Assembly (NCBI RefSeq): GCF_029937575.1
Contig: NZ_JAPYPS010000004.1
Location: 80,634 to 137,284, forward strand
DNA: 56,651 bases
Source: Nocardioides sp.
Lineage (GTDB): Bacteria > Actinomycetota > Actinomycetes > Propionibacteriales > Nocardioidaceae
Reading direction: 5' to 3'
In this document: piece by piece, positions 19,083 through 33,815 of the stretch
Layout: each line of letters opens with the position of its first letter
How positions within the stretch are numbered: position 1 is the stretch's first letter
Notes under the pieces: model-generated
Told to the model about the DNA's origin: nothing
Seen by the model: the letters and a program-made list of their open reading frames with translations, nothing else
Databases searched by the model: none
Made by a program: the position numbers and the translations under genes

Positions 19083-20576
19083 GTGACCCAGCCCACCGAC
19101 CTCGACCAGGCGTGGCGCACCGTCGTCAACGACCTGCAGCCGCATCAGCAAGCCTGGCTGCGAGCCAGCAAACCCGTCACTCTCCACGAGAGCACGGCCA
19201 TCATCGCCGTACCCAACGACTTCACCCGCTCCCAGCTGGAGGGCAGGTTGCGAGCCCAGCTCGAGGACGCCCTCAGCCTGAGCCTGGGACTCGAGATCCG
19301 GATCGCGGTCACGGTCGATCCGGCCCTCGACCAGGGAGACGTGGACGCGCCGCACGGCCCGGACGAAAACCAACGACTTGTCGACAAAACGACAAGTCTC
19401 CACGCGGTTCCGACTCCGCTGCCCGACCACCTCTCCGAGCACGCCAGCACCCCACGTCACGACCCGACTCTCGGGCTCGTCCCCACTCTCCACCCCGGCC
19501 ACTCCCCCGCCACCGACGTCGCCAAGTCCTCGGCGCTGGAGACCCGGCTCAACCCGAAGTACACCTTCGAGACCTTCGTCATCGGCTCCTCCAACCGCTT
19601 CCCGCACGCCGCAGCCGTCGCCGTCGCCGAAGCACCCGGCAAGGCCTACAACCCGCTCCTCGTCTACGGCGACTCCGGCCTGGGCAAGACCCACCTCCTC
19701 CACGCCATCGGTCACTACGTCCGCAGCCTCTACACCGGCGCCAAGGTGCGCTACGTGTCGAGCGAGGAGTTCACCAACGAGTTCATCAACGCCATCCGCG
19801 ACGACCGCCAGGACAGGTTCAAGCGCCGCTACCGCGACGTCGACGTGCTGCTCATCGACGACATCCAGTTCCTCGAGGGCAAGACGCAGACGCAGGAGGA
19901 GTTCTTCCACACCTTCAACACCCTCCACAACGCCAACAAGCAGATCGTGCTGACCTCGGACCGTCCCCCCAAGCGCCTCGAGGCGCTGGAGGACCGTCTG
20001 CGCAACCGCTTCGAGTGGGGCCTGATCACCGACGTCCAGCCTCCCGACCTCGAGACCCGCATCGCGATCCTTCGCAAGAAGGCAGCGATGGACCGCCTCA
20101 CCGCTCCCCCGGACGTCCTCGAGTTCATCGCCTCCAAGATCCAGACCAACATCCGCGAGCTCGAGGGCGCCCTGATCCGCGTCACCGCCTTCGCCAACCT
20201 CAACAAGCAGGAGGTCGACATGACTCTTGCCGAGATCGTCCTCAAGGACCTGATCCCCGAGGGCGGCGAGCCCGAGATCACCGCGACGCTCATCATCGCC
20301 CAGACCGCCTCCTACTTCGGTCTCACCATCGACGAGCTGACCGGCCCCAGCCGTGGACGCCACCTCGTCATGGCGCGTCAGATCGCGATGTACATCTGCC
20401 GCGAGCTCACCGACCTCTCGTTGCCCAAGATCGGCGCCCAGTTCGGAAACCGCGACCACACCACGGTCATGTACGCCGATCGCAAGATCAACCAGCTCCT
20501 GGCCGAGCGGCGCGCGGTCTTCAACCAGGTCAGTGAGCTCACCAACCGCGTCAAGCTCCAGGCTCGCCAGGGTTGA
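19083..20576 (+). CDS. dnaA: chromosomal replication initiator protein DnaA
   Basis: 497-aa AAA+ initiator. Domain I covers about residues 1-80 and a polar domain II linker about 81-150. Domain III has Walker [11 protein letters not shown] (196-205) and Walker B LLIDDIQF (D259, D260). Domain IV carries the DNA-binding signature [12 protein letters not shown] near residue 460. I chose GTG 19083 ([11 protein letters not shown]) over GTG 19029, which lies in the DnaA boxes. It binds the boxes on both sides of its own gene to open oriC. Confidence 0.97.
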   Translation: MTQPTDLDQAWRTVVNDLQPHQQAWLRASKPVTLHESTAIIAVPNDFTRSQLEGRLRAQLEDALSLSLGLEIRIAVTVDPALDQGDVDAPHGPDENQRLVDKTTSLHAVPTPLPDHLSEHASTPRHDPTLGLVPTLHPGHSPATDVAKSSALETRLNPKYTFETFVIGSSNRFPHAAAVAVAEAPGKAYNPLLVYGDSGLGKTHLLHAIGHYVRSLYTGAKVRYVSSEEFTNEFINAIRDDRQDRFKRRYRDVDVLLIDDIQFLEGKTQTQEEFFHTFNTLHNANKQIVLTSDRPPKRLEALEDRLRNRFEWGLITDVQPPDLETRIAILRKKAAMDRLTAPPDVLEFIASKIQTNIRELEGALIRVTAFANLNKQEVDMTLAEIVLKDLIPEGGEPEITATLIIAQTASYFGLTIDELTGPSRGRHLVMARQIAMYICRELTDLSLPKIGAQFGNRDHTTVMYADRKINQLLAERRAVFNQVSELTNRVKLQARQG

Positions 20577-20976
20577 GCTCGAGCCGCGGCTGTGGAGAGG
20601 ACCCGCGCCACGGTGCGAACTACACGGGGAGGATCTGGGGATGCCTGTGCACCACCGTCAACACCCCAGTCCCCCGTCCACCGGAGCGCTCGGTCCCTCC
20701 ACGTTCCCTCCACACCCCCTGTGGATGAGAATCTCCGCGTTGACCTGCAGCAACACGACTCATCCACACGTTCCACAGCTCCTATGACTACGACGGACCT
20801 GCACATGGATCGATTCTCCGAAGAACTCCATCCGGCCCACCCCCTGTGGAGAACGACCCCTGCGTGGCAGGATGCGACTCCGCACGCGTCCCGTCTCCCC
20901 TCCGGCCGCCACTGCCGATGCGCCCACCCGTGACAGCCCTGACCAGCCCTCACCAGCCCTGACCGAAGGACCCACC
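20577..20976. other. dnaA-dnaN intergenic region, main oriC candidate
   Basis: 400 bp without a supported gene. DnaA-box-like 9-mers are at 20720-20728 (TCATCCACA, minus strand), 20760-20768 (TCATCCACA, plus strand) and 20845-20853 (TTCTCCACA, minus strand). Weaker TGTGGA or TCCACA cores occur near 20589, 20698-20714 and 20771-20778. In actinobacteria the unwinding site is normally in this interval; the most A/T-rich part I see is about 20725-20840. Confidence 0.8.
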
Positions 20977-22131
20977 GTGAAGTTCCGTGTCGAGCGCGAC
21001 GTTCTTGCCGATGCCGTCGCCTGGGCTGCACGCAGCCTCCCGGTCCGCCCCAGTGCCCCCGTCCTCGCCGGCCTGCTGATCGATGCCAACGACCAGGGCC
21101 TGGTCCTGTCGACCTTCGACTACGAGACGTCGGCGCGCGCGACCCTCAACGCGGAGGTCCACGACGAAGGTCGGGCACTGGTCAGCGGACGGCTCCTCGC
21201 CGACATCTGCCGCAGCCTTCCGGCCAAGCCTGTCGACATGGTCCTCGACGGCGCCCGGGTGTCCCTGACATGTGGCTCAGCGCGCTTCAGCCTCCAGACC
21301 ATGCCCGTGGAGGACTACCCCACGATCCCGACCATGCCCCAGGCCACCGGCACGGTGCAGAGCGACGTCTTCGCCCACGCCGTGGCACAGGCCGTCACCG
21401 CCGCGGGTCGCGACGACATGCTGCCCGTGCTGACCGGTGTGCGGCTCGAGATCGACGGCTCCACCATCGCCCTGCTCGCCACCGACCGCTTCCGTCTCTC
21501 CCAGTGCGAGCTCGGCTGGGATCCCCGCACGCCCGACGACACGGTGGCCGCGCTGGTGCCGGCCAAGGTGCTGGGTGACACGGCGAAGTCCCTGACCGTC
21601 GGCAGCGAGGTCACCATCGCGCTGTCCGCCAGCGGTAGCGGCGAGGGTCTGATCGGCTTCGAGGGGACCGGGCCCGGCGGCGTACGTCGCACCACCACGC
21701 GGCTACTCGACGGAGAGTTCCCGAAGGTGCGCAGCCTCTTCCCCGCCGAGAAGCTGACGACGGCGACCGTCGACAAGGCCGCCCTGATCGAGTCGGTCAA
21801 GCGAGTGGCTCTGGTGGCCGAGCGCAACACGGCCGTGCAGCTCGCCTTCAGCGAAGGGGTCCTGACCCTCGACGCCGGTTCCGGCGACGAGGCCCAGGCC
21901 TCGGAGTCCATCGAGGCGACGATCGTCGGCGAGGACATCACCACGGGGTTCAACCCACAGTTCCTGCTCGACGGACTCGGCGCCATCGACCAGCCCACCG
22001 TGGAGCTGTCGTTCACCCAGGCCTCGAAGCCCGTGGTGCTGAGCGGGATCCTCGAGCCGGGAGCAGACGGGTCCGGTCAGGTCGACCCGGGCTTCCGCTA
22101 CCTGCTGATGCCGCGCCGCCTGCTCTCCTGA
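20977..22131 (+). CDS. dnaN: DNA polymerase III beta sliding clamp
   Basis: 384-aa ring-forming clamp that tethers DNA polymerase III. It starts KFRVERDVLADAVAWAARSL and has three similar domains; LLATDRFRLSQCEL marks the middle one. The family's C-terminal RYLLMPRRL pattern, which closes the protein-binding cleft, is present. GTG start at 20977 with GAAGGA ahead. First gene after oriC, likely co-transcribed with gnd and recF. Confidence 0.97.
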   Translation: MKFRVERDVLADAVAWAARSLPVRPSAPVLAGLLIDANDQGLVLSTFDYETSARATLNAEVHDEGRALVSGRLLADICRSLPAKPVDMVLDGARVSLTCGSARFSLQTMPVEDYPTIPTMPQATGTVQSDVFAHAVAQAVTAAGRDDMLPVLTGVRLEIDGSTIALLATDRFRLSQCELGWDPRTPDDTVAALVPAKVLGDTAKSLTVGSEVTIALSASGSGEGLIGFEGTGPGGVRRTTTRLLDGEFPKVRSLFPAEKLTTATVDKAALIESVKRVALVAERNTAVQLAFSEGVLTLDAGSGDEAQASESIEATIVGEDITTGFNPQFLLDGLGAIDQPTVELSFTQASKPVVLSGILEPGADGSGQVDPGFRYLLMPRRLLS

Positions 22132-22195
22132 GAGGCTGGACCTGCGAGCCGCACCACCGCGGCCGGCCATGCCAACGCACTCCAGGAGGCACCAG

Positions 22196-23110
22196 ATGCA
22201 CATCGGACTCGTCGGGCTCGGCAAGATGGGTGGCAACATGCGCACCCGGTTGCGCAACGACGGACACACCGTGGTCGGCTACGACCGCGACCCTGACCTC
22301 GCAGATGCCGATAGCCTGGCGGCGATGGTCGCCGCGCTCCCCGACGACGGCCCGAAGGTCGTGTGGGTGATGGTCCCGGCCGGCGGACCCACCGCCGCGA
22401 CCATCGCCGAGCTGGCCGACCTGCTCGGAGAGGGCGACCTGGTCGTCGACGGTGGCAACTCGAAGTACACCGACGACCAGGAGCACGCCGACATGTTGGC
22501 CGAGCACGGGATCGGCTTCGTCGACTGCGGTGTGTCCGGGGGAGTGTGGGGCCTGGAGAACGGCTACGCCCTGATGTGCGGCGGCTCGCTCGACGACGTC
22601 GCCAAGGTCCAGCCCGTCTTCGACTCGCTCAAGCCCGCCGAGGGTGGCTTCGTGCACGCCGGCACCAAGGTCGGGGCCGGTCACTTCTCGAAGATGGTCC
22701 ACAACGGCATCGAGTACGCCGTGATGCAGTCCTACGCCGAGGGATGGGAGCTGCTCGAGGCCGTGGACCTGGTCGACAACGTCACTGATGTCTTCGACTC
22801 CTGGCGCGACGGCACCGTCATCCGCTCCTGGCTCCTGGACCTGCTGGTGGCGGCGCTGCGTGAGGACACCCACCTCGACGGACTGCGCGGCTACGCCGAC
22901 GACTCGGGGGAGGGCCGGTGGACCGTCCAGGCGGCGATCGACCACGCCGTACCCATGCACGTGATCGCGGCGTCGCTCTTCGCCCGCTTCACGTCGCGCC
23001 AGGACGACAGCCCGGCGATGAAGGCGATCGCCGCGATGCGCAACCAGTTCGGTGGCCACGCGGTCCACACGTCTCCGCCGCCGGGCGGGGACGCTGCTTC
23101 GCAGGACTGA
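22196..23110 (+). CDS. gnd: 6-phosphogluconate dehydrogenase, decarboxylating (short form)
   Basis: 304 aa, the short GntZ/YqeC-type 6PGDH rather than the ~470-aa form. The Rossmann motif is [12 protein letters not shown] (residues 4-15), with [32 protein letters not shown] and the catalytic [13 protein letters not shown] segment. It oxidises 6-phosphogluconate to ribulose-5-phosphate in the pentose phosphate pathway. AGGAGG eight bases before ATG 22196 fixes the start. Insertion of gnd between dnaN and recF is a familiar actinomycete arrangement. Confidence 0.94.
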   Translation: MHIGLVGLGKMGGNMRTRLRNDGHTVVGYDRDPDLADADSLAAMVAALPDDGPKVVWVMVPAGGPTAATIAELADLLGEGDLVVDGGNSKYTDDQEHADMLAEHGIGFVDCGVSGGVWGLENGYALMCGGSLDDVAKVQPVFDSLKPAEGGFVHAGTKVGAGHFSKMVHNGIEYAVMQSYAEGWELLEAVDLVDNVTDVFDSWRDGTVIRSWLLDLLVAALREDTHLDGLRGYADDSGEGRWTVQAAIDHAVPMHVIAASLFARFTSRQDDSPAMKAIAAMRNQFGGHAVHTSPPPGGDAASQD

Positions 23111-23120
23111 GGACCGGCGC

Positions 23121-24326
23121 GTGCACGTCTCCCACCTCGCGCTGCACAACTTCCGCTCCTACACGCTCGCCGACGTCGAGCTCGGCCCGGGCGTGACGGC
23201 GTTCGTCGGTCGCAACGGTCAGGGCAAGACCAACCTCGTCGAGGCCATCGACTACCTGTCACGGCTGTCGTCCCACCGGGTCTCCTCCGACGCGCCCCTG
23301 ATCAAGGCCGGGGCGCCGCAGGCGATCGTGCGGGCGGCGGTGGTCAAGGACGGGCGGACGGCGGTGCTGGAGGTGGAGCTGAACCCCGGAAAGTCGAACA
23401 AGGGACGAATCAACAAGTCGACATTACCGCGGGTGCGCGACCTCGTGGGGCTCGTGCGCACGGTGGTCTTCTCCCCGGAGGACCTCACGCTGGTCAAGGG
23501 TGACCCGGGCGACCGGCGACGCTTCCTGGACGACCTGCTGGTGCTCACGTCCCCGCGGTTGAGCGGGATCCTCTCCGACCACGACCGGATCCTGAAGCAG
23601 CGCGCGACCTTGCTGAAGACCGCCGGGAACGCCCGCCGGGGGAGCAGCAGCGCGGAGGGCGCGTTGAGCACCCTCGACGTGTGGGACAGCCACCTGGCCC
23701 GCGTCGGTGCAGAGCTGCTGGCCGAGAGGATCGCCCTGGTCACCGAGCTCACGCCGTACGTCGGCGCGGCGTACGCCGCCGTCGCTCGTGGAGCCTCACG
23801 TGATGATGCCGGTCTCGACTACAAGGCGTCCTTCCAGCTCCCCGACATCGACGCGGTTGCCCCCGAGAGGGGGCTGCTGGAGCAGGCCCTCCTGGACGAG
23901 CTGGTCCGTCGACGCCCCGACGAGCTGGACCGCGGCGTTTGTCTCGTGGGCCCCCACCGTGACGACCTCGTGCTCAGCCTCGGGCTGACCGAGCCCGGCG
24001 GCGAGCAGACGGCCGTCGAGGGAGCTCGACTCCCGGTCAAGGGCTACGCCTCGCACGGCGAGAGCTGGTCGTTCGCCCTGGCGTTGCGGCTGGCGTCGTA
24101 CGACCTCTTGCGCTCTGACGGAGACGACCCGATCCTGATCCTGGACGACGTCTTCGCCGAGCTCGACACCGAGCGCCGCACCCAGCTCGCGGCCCTGGTC
24201 GCCGATGCGGAGCAGGTGCTGGTCACCGCAGCAGTGCCCGCCGACGTCCCGGAGGTGTTGGCGGGCGTGCGCTACACGGTGGCGGGGGGAGAGGTGAGTC
24301 GTGACGGAGGAGACCCCACCGCGTGA
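23121..24326 (+). CDS. recF: DNA replication and repair protein RecF
   Basis: 401-aa SMC-like ATPase loading RecA at gaps. Walker A is [10 protein letters not shown] (30-39), the signature region is [15 protein letters not shown] and Walker B is [12 protein letters not shown], followed by a D-loop region. GTG 23121 ([14 protein letters not shown]) matches family N-termini. The last 26 bp overlap the next gene, suggesting coupled translation. Confidence 0.96.
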   Translation: MHVSHLALHNFRSYTLADVELGPGVTAFVGRNGQGKTNLVEAIDYLSRLSSHRVSSDAPLIKAGAPQAIVRAAVVKDGRTAVLEVELNPGKSNKGRINKSTLPRVRDLVGLVRTVVFSPEDLTLVKGDPGDRRRFLDDLLVLTSPRLSGILSDHDRILKQRATLLKTAGNARRGSSSAEGALSTLDVWDSHLARVGAELLAERIALVTELTPYVGAAYAAVARGASRDDAGLDYKASFQLPDIDAVAPERGLLEQALLDELVRRRPDELDRGVCLVGPHRDDLVLSLGLTEPGGEQTAVEGARLPVKGYASHGESWSFALALRLASYDLLRSDGDDPILILDDVFAELDTERRTQLAALVADAEQVLVTAAVPADVPEVLAGVRYTVAGGEVSRDGGDPTA

Positions 24327-24900
24327 CGCCTCCGCCCCTGGCGCCGGCGAGGACGCGACGGCTCGAGCGGACGATCCCGTCGAGGACGACGGACCGCACC
24401 GCGACGACGGACTCGACCTCGCCCGCTCGTTGACGCAGGCGACGGCCGGCACCACGCCGGCCGCCCGACGGCGCGCCCGGCCGCGAACGCGGCCCGGGAG
24501 CGAGACCCGCCGCGGCCGCCTCTCGGGAGCCCACCCCGACGACCGCGATCCCCAGCTGCTCGAGGGGGAGATGGACCGCCTGGTGGGGGAGCGGGGCTGG
24601 GCCCTGCCGCTGCGGATGCGCGCAGTCTTCGCCCGGTGGCCCGAGCTCGTCGGCGGTGAGGTCGCCGAGCACTGCTCGCCCGAGTCGTTCACCGACGGCA
24701 CGCTCGTCGTGCGCACCGACTCCACCGCGTGGGCCACCCAGCTCAAGTTGCTCACCCCGACCATCGTGCGCCGGCTCAACGAGGAGCTGGGGCACGGCAC
24801 CGTCCTGGTCATCGAGGTGCTCGGGCCCCACCTGCCCACCTGGAAGAAGGGACCCCGCTCGGTGCGCGACGGGCGCGGTCCCCGCGACACCTACGGGTGA
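24301..24900 (+). CDS. DciA-like DUF721 protein
   Basis: 199 aa. The first ~75 residues are acidic then Arg-rich and disordered. The DUF721/DciA core lies at about 85-185 ([33 protein letters not shown]). DciA proteins act with the replicative helicase DnaB at initiation in many bacteria. GTG start at 24301, overlapping recF. The recF-DUF721-gyrB order is the standard actinobacterial one. Confidence 0.88.
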   Translation: MTEETPPRDASAPGAGEDATARADDPVEDDGPHRDDGLDLARSLTQATAGTTPAARRRARPRTRPGSETRRGRLSGAHPDDRDPQLLEGEMDRLVGERGWALPLRMRAVFARWPELVGGEVAEHCSPESFTDGTLVVRTDSTAWATQLKLLTPTIVRRLNEELGHGTVLVIEVLGPHLPTWKKGPRSVRDGRGPRDTYG

Positions 24901-25070
24901 TCCAGGGTGAGCGCACCACAGCCGATCTGCGGGCCGCGCCGACGTACAGGGCCCTGGATGACACCCCCGGAGGCCGCTGAATCGGCTCGCAGGACCCGTC
25001 CCCGGCCGATTTCATCCACAGATGTGCGCATCCGTGAGGCGCAGTGCGTGATTCCCGGCCCTGTGAGGGG

Positions 25071-25076
25071 TATCAT
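25071..25076 (+). promoter_or_regulatory. candidate gyrB promoter -10 element
   Basis: TATCAT, preceded by GGGG, lies about 80 bp before the gyrB start in the 257-bp DUF721-gyrB gap. No convincing -35 is visible, so this is only a candidate. Confidence 0.25.
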
Positions 25077-25157
25077 GGCGATCGTTGGTCGCAGCCGTGC
25101 GCACTCGTGAGCGGCGCGACCTTCGCCATGTTCCCCTCCAGGCGAAGAGGTCTCCGC

Positions 25158-27350
<2,193 letters not shown>

Positions 27351-27478
27351 TCAGTCGCCGCGATGCACGCGCCCCGGCGGCGTTGTCGTCGCTCGGCGGC
27401 CAGACCCGGACCGCCTTCGCTCCTCCGCCTTCCCAGGCCACGCGCCTCACGACGCTGATCAACAGGAATGAGTAGACA

Positions 27479-30207
<2,729 letters not shown>

Positions 30208-30208
<1 letters not shown>

Positions 30209-30804
30209 TGACCGAGAGGTCCGCTCCGCCCCCACCGCCGCAGGCGCCCGCCTCGGGCTCGTCGTCAGACACGAGGACCTCCACGTCCCAGGACGGGACT
30301 CCCGACGACGCCACCGCCGTACGACCCGGCTTCGCCGAGCGGCTGCAGGCCAAGCTCGCGGCGGGCCTCGGCTCCGCCTCGGACGACTCCCAGGGCTCGT
30401 CGGCGCCGGTCGCGGCGCCGAAGAAGCCGCGCGGGCCGCGGCGTGCTCGGCTGCGGTTGACCCGGGTGGACCCCTGGTCGGTGATGAAGACGTCGTTCCT
30501 GCTCTCGATCGCCTTCGGCATCGTGACCGTCGTGGCGGTCGCGATGATCTGGAACGTCCTCGACTCCGCCGGTGTCTTCGACTCCGTCAACCAGACCGTG
30601 CGCGACGTCGTCGACGACCAGTCGACCGCGACCTTCGATGTGCGCGACTACGTCGGCACCGACCGCGTGGTCGGCTTCACGATGCTGGTGGCCGCGGTGG
30701 ACGTCGTCCTGCTCACCGCGATCGCCACGCTGGGCGCCTTCCTCTACAACATGTCCGCCGCCCTGCTGGGTGGCGTCGAGGTCACCCTCGCCGAGGACAA
30801 CTGA
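30208..30804 (+). CDS. DUF3566 membrane protein
   Basis: 198 aa. A disordered Pro/Ser-rich N-terminus of about 75 residues is followed by the DUF3566 core: a basic RARLRLTRVDPWSVMK motif, two membrane helices (LLSIAFGIVTVVAVAMIW and MLVAAVDVVLLTAIATLGAF) and the family's NMSAALLGGVEVTLAE end. Found directly after gyrA in most actinobacteria; function unknown. Translationally coupled to gyrA. Confidence 0.9.
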
Positions 30805-30849
30805 GCGGCTCGTCGACCGGACGCGGACCTGTCGGGAGACCGCAGGTCA

Positions 30850-30863
30850 GCCCCATTTTGGGC
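30850..30863 (+). terminator. small hairpin after DUF3566
   Basis: GCCC (30850-30853) and GGGC (30860-30863) enclose CATTTT. The 4-bp stem is weak, but it lies between the gyrase run and tRNA-Ile. Confidence 0.3.
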
Positions 30864-30916
30864 GCCTCCGCGTGCGTGGGGTAACGTTCACTCGCCGCCG
30901 GATCCGGCGTGCTCAC

Positions 30917-30990
30917 GGGCCTATAGCTCAGGCGGTTAGAGCGCTTCCCTGATAAGGAAGAGGTCGCAGGTTCAAGTCCTGCTAGGCCCA
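30917..30990 (+). tRNA. tRNA-Ile (GAT)
   Basis: 74-nt cloverleaf. The acceptor GGGCCTA pairs with TAGGCCC; the discriminator is A at 30990 and no CCA is encoded. The anticodon stem CTTCC...GGAAG encloses anticodon GAT (30951-30953). The T-arm GCAGGTTCAAGTCCTGC is standard. Position after gyrA is conserved in actinobacteria. Confidence 0.97.
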
Positions 30991-31027
30991 CCCGACAACC
31001 CTGTCCCCGCGTGTACGGAGCCCGACC

Positions 31028-31159
31028 ATGAAGAAGATCGTGTTGCTCGCCCTGGCCGCCGCCGGCGCCGCGGTCGCCCGCAAGAAAATCTCCGAGGGCC
31101 GCGCCGAGCAGGCGTTGTGGGCCGAGGCCACCGACGCGGTCACCAGCAACCACAACTGA
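31028..31159 (+). CDS. DLW-39 family small protein
   Basis: 43 aa. It starts [20 protein letters not shown], a single short hydrophobic segment followed by basic residues, then [14 protein letters not shown]. The ALWAEATD end and the position between tRNA-Ile and tRNA-Ala match the actinobacterial DLW-39 family of unknown function. Probably membrane-associated. Confidence 0.8.
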   Translation: MKKIVLLALAAAGAAVARKKISEGRAEQALWAEATDAVTSNHN

Positions 31160-31178
31160 AGCTCACCCGCACCATCCA

Positions 31179-31251
31179 GGGGCCTTGGCGCAATTGGTAG
31201 CGCACCTGCTTTGCAAGCAGGGGGTTAGGGGTTCGAGTCCCCTAGGCTCCA
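31179..31251 (+). tRNA. tRNA-Ala (TGC), island insertion site
   Basis: 73-nt cloverleaf. The acceptor GGGGCCT pairs with AGGCTCC (one G-U), with discriminator A at 31251 and no encoded CCA. Anticodon TGC is at 31212-31214 within CCTGCTTTGCAAGCAGG. The segment from 31210 to 31252 is repeated exactly at 47283-47325, so an integrative element recombined here and restored the gene. Confidence 0.97.
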
Positions 31252-31252
31252 C
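31210..31252 (+). repeat. attL direct repeat (43 bp)
   Basis: This copy is the functional 3' half of tRNA-Ala, from the anticodon through the discriminator plus one base. It is identical to 47283-47325. The copies diverge immediately on both sides (C versus A before, C versus G after). Confidence 0.95.
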
Positions 31253-31257
31253 CGAGA

Positions 31258-31288
31258 GAAACCGCAGGTCAGCCTGCGGGTTTCGTTT
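31258..31288 (+). terminator. terminator after tRNA-Ala, supplied by the island
   Basis: CCGCAGG (31262-31268) pairs with CCTGCGG (31273-31279) around TCAG. A further AAA/TTT extension is possible with one bulge, followed by a T-rich run. It lies inside the island's left end, so the integrated tRNA now uses an island-borne terminator. Confidence 0.7.
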
Positions 31289-31321
31289 CCTGAAATCCTC
31301 TACGTTAGTTCGCATTTGACG

Positions 31322-31343
31322 CTGTGGGGGACTGGTGGGGGAA
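31322..31343 (+). repeat. left arm-type repeat (22 bp)
   Basis: A G-rich 22-mer beginning CTGTGGGGGACTGG, identical and in the same orientation to 47177-47198 near the other end. It lies 69 bp inside attL. Such paired repeats flanking the core are typical integrase arm-binding sites. Confidence 0.75.
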
Positions 31344-31487
31344 GTGGTCGACTCTACTGTCTGATGCCGCTTCGAATTGTTAGTACACGCGACGCGCGCA
31401 CCGCTGCGACAAGGTTTGTCCCCACGCTCCCGTACCTTGAGAGTGCGTGTCCATCGTTCGACGCGCGCACACGCTGTGGAGGTTGAG

Positions 31488-31883
31488 ATGAGTGGTGGCG
31501 GAGGCGCTGGGGATACCCAGTTCACCCGGGACTCGTTCGCGTCAGTCCCGGCGGGGAGCGAGGGGCTCGGTGCTGCCGGCGGTGGCAGCTCGCTGAACTG
31601 TGACGCATTGGTGTTCGTGGCGCGCCTGCGGAACGTGGACCCGGGCGAAGCGGACGAGATAGCGGTCGGTGACGTGTTGTCGGTCGTCTACGACCCGAGC
31701 CCGATTCCGGTCATTGCCGTCTTTCGTCGCCTCCCCGGAGGCAGGCATCCGACCACAGCGGTCGGTGCGCTGCTGGATCGGCTCGGTGAGCTCCTTCAAT
31801 GCCTAAAGTCATCGCGGGAGTTCGAGGCGGAGGTGCAGAGCATCAGCGGGGGGGACATCCGAGTGCTGGTTGGTCCCGCCTGA
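31488..31883 (+). CDS. hypothetical protein, first island gene
   Basis: 131 aa, not recognised. A Gly/Ser-rich N-terminus of about 35 residues precedes a compact domain (CDALVFVARLRNVDPGEADEIAVGD) rich in beta-strand-like hydrophobic patches, and a C-terminal helix containing ALLDRLGELLQCLKSSREFE. No signal peptide or membrane segment. GGAGG five bases before ATG 31488 supports the start over earlier in-frame codons. It lies 85 bp upstream of the kinase/deoxyribosyltransferase fusion on the same strand and may be its operon partner. Confidence 0.6.
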   Translation: MSGGGGAGDTQFTRDSFASVPAGSEGLGAAGGGSSLNCDALVFVARLRNVDPGEADEIAVGDVLSVVYDPSPIPVIAVFRRLPGGRHPTTAVGALLDRLGELLQCLKSSREFEAEVQSISGGDIRVLVGPA

Positions 31884-31968
31884 CCGTATCGAGCACGGGC
31901 TCGCATGCCTAACTGGTAGGCGGCAGGATGGGTTCTGGACCTGGATGTGGACGGATGGGAGCGGTGCG

Positions 31969-33186
31969 TTGAAGATTGTGGGCGGTACGTACACCGAGAA
32001 GTGCGTGAATCCGGAGTACCACACCCTTGCTGGCTCAGGTCTTCGAGCAGCGGCAACTCTGGCCGATTCCGGAACCGACGTGCACCTCTACTCCGCCACG
32101 CACCGGCGTGAGCGGGAAGTCGCCCAGATTACGGCCGCTACCCTCGGTGTCGCGGCCGACTGGACCGACCGCACCCGTTCCGTAGGGTTCTCCTACTTCA
32201 CGCCCTTGGGCGCCCCGCTCATCAACGGCGCCGGAACTGCCATCGCTGACGAGATCTCAGTTGAAGACGACACCGTACTGGTGTTTGGAATGATTGAGGC
32301 CGGTCGCGTCTCGGCGAAGGGGCGCCGCGTCGTAGTGGACCCACAGCGTCCGCGTGGATTGAACGACGACGACCTTCCGTTCGTGACTGCGGATGAAGTT
32401 GCCTGGACGCTGAACGAACGTGAAACCAAGCAGCTGGCCGAAGAATCCGACGTGAAGGTTGGCGCAAAGGCCCTGCTGGACAAGTTCGGCCTGACGGCTG
32501 TCATCACCAAACGCGGCCCGCGCGGTGCGTTGGTGACGACCGCCAACTACCAGGAAGAGGTCGGCGCCTACCAGACCAGCAGTGTGTTCCCGATTGGGTC
32601 CGGAGACGTCTTCGCCGCCGCGTTCGCGTTTGCGTGGGGCCACGCCAAGCACGATCCGGTCGCAGCAGCACGGATTGCCTCCGCGGCAGCGGCGCACTGG
32701 TGCGAGACGACTGACTACCCGACGCCACGCCAGGTGCTCGGAGGTGCCGCGGCGCGTAGGGTGGTTCCGCCGGACACCACCTCGAAGGTCTACCTCGCTG
32801 GCCCCTTCTTCAACTTGCAGCAACGGTGGCTGGTCGACGTCGCCCGGGACTCGCTGGCACCCGGGGTCTGGTCGCCGTTTCACGAGGTCGGGCCTGGCGG
32901 CATCGAAGTCGCGCAGAAGGACCTCGACGGACTGAACCAGTGCGACGCACTGCTCGCACTCATCGACGACGACGACCCCGGGACCATCTTCGAAGCCGGG
33001 TACGCAACCAATATGGGAATCCCCATCGTCGGATACGGCGAGCAGGGCAACGCAGATGGCCGCAAGATGCTTCTCGGGTCAGGTGCGAGTCTCTACACCG
33101 ACCTCTCCACCGCGGTGTACCAGGCCGTCTGGGCCGCAGCGAGAAATGCCGATGAGCGCCGCAGTACGGGTCGCCGCAGCGGATGA
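31969..33186 (+). CDS. PfkB-family kinase fused to nucleoside 2-deoxyribosyltransferase
   Basis: 405 aa, two domains. Residues 1-265 resemble PfkB (ribokinase/adenosine kinase) kinases: an N-terminal Gly-rich segment and the anion-hole motif PIGSGDVFAAAFAFAW with catalytic-type D213. Residues 272-395 are a nucleoside 2-deoxyribosyltransferase: SKVYLAGPFF, then DDDDPGTIFEAGYATNMG with catalytic-type E342. NDT enzymes swap bases on 2'-deoxynucleosides and PfkB kinases can phosphorylate nucleosides, so one chain could turn a free base into a deoxynucleotide. TTG 31969 (GGGAG upstream) is my start; ATG 31945 is an alternative. The stop overlaps queC (ATGA). Confidence 0.8.
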   Translation: MKIVGGTYTEKCVNPEYHTLAGSGLRAAATLADSGTDVHLYSATHRREREVAQITAATLGVAADWTDRTRSVGFSYFTPLGAPLINGAGTAIADEISVEDDTVLVFGMIEAGRVSAKGRRVVVDPQRPRGLNDDDLPFVTADEVAWTLNERETKQLAEESDVKVGAKALLDKFGLTAVITKRGPRGALVTTANYQEEVGAYQTSSVFPIGSGDVFAAAFAFAWGHAKHDPVAAARIASAAAAHWCETTDYPTPRQVLGGAAARRVVPPDTTSKVYLAGPFFNLQQRWLVDVARDSLAPGVWSPFHEVGPGGIEVAQKDLDGLNQCDALLALIDDDDPGTIFEAGYATNMGIPIVGYGEQGNADGRKMLLGSGASLYTDLSTAVYQAVWAAARNADERRSTGRRSG

Positions 33187-33815
33187 GTGACGCTGGCTCG
33201 ACGCTGCTCCTGCTGTCGGGCGGGCACGACTCAATTGCTCTGGCCGCCTGGCTGCGCCCAGACGCGTGCCTGACCATCGACTACGGACAGCGGCCCGTGG
33301 CAGGAGAGATACGAGCCTCGAAGGCCGCGACCGCAGCACTCGGGCTCAACTGGCACCATCTGCGGGCTGACCTCTCCGCGGTCGGCTCCGGGTTGATGCA
33401 CGACACCGGCGACGATGACGAGGTGGCCGGGGCCGTCACTCCCGGCTCCCCCAGCCCCGAGTGGTGGCCCTACCGCAACCAGTTACTAGTTTCCCTCGCG
33501 GCCTCGTGGGCGCTGCCGCGTGGCTTCACCGAACTCGTAGTCGGATCCGTCGCGCCCGACGGCGCCCGCCACCGTGACGGCACAGCGGACTTCTACGAGC
33601 GGCTCGACGCTGTTGTCTCGTTTCAAGAAGGTGGACTGCGCGTTAACGCTCCGGCAGTCGGGATGACGACCGTCGAGCTTCTCGAAACCTCCGGCGTGCC
33701 CGACGCAGTGCTGGCGTACGCACACTCCTGCCACTTGGCGGAGTACCCGTGCGGGCTGTGTCCCGGATGCCGCAAGCACGCTGAGGTACTGGCCCAGGCC
33801 GGCAGGCTGCAGTGA
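33183..33815 (+). CDS. queC: 7-cyano-7-deazaguanine (preQ0) synthase QueC
   Basis: 210-aa PP-loop ATPase converting 7-carboxy-7-deazaguanine to preQ0. The PP-loop is SGGHDS (12-17), the second family motif is TIDYGQRP, and four cysteines (C183, C190, C193, C196; CGLCPGC) form the zinc site. Somewhat shorter than typical QueC (about 220-230 aa) but with all key residues. Overlaps the upstream fusion gene and the downstream nitroreductase by four bases, so the three are one translational unit. QueC-like proteins also occur as accessory parts of type IV CBASS defence loci. Confidence 0.92.
   Translation: MSDAGSTLLLLSGGHDSIALAAWLRPDACLTIDYGQRPVAGEIRASKAATAALGLNWHHLRADLSAVGSGLMHDTGDDDEVAGAVTPGSPSPEWWPYRNQLLVSLAASWALPRGFTELVVGSVAPDGARHRDGTADFYERLDAVVSFQEGGLRVNAPAVGMTTVELLETSGVPDAVLAYAHSCHLAEYPCGLCPGCRKHAEVLAQAGRLQ

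Noticed and set aside
18315..20459. 714-aa minus-strand open frame covering the oriC side and dnaA
   Set aside because: Only its last 45 codons are real (rpmH). The rest is antisense to dnaA and intergenic DNA, a GC-rich open-frame artefact.
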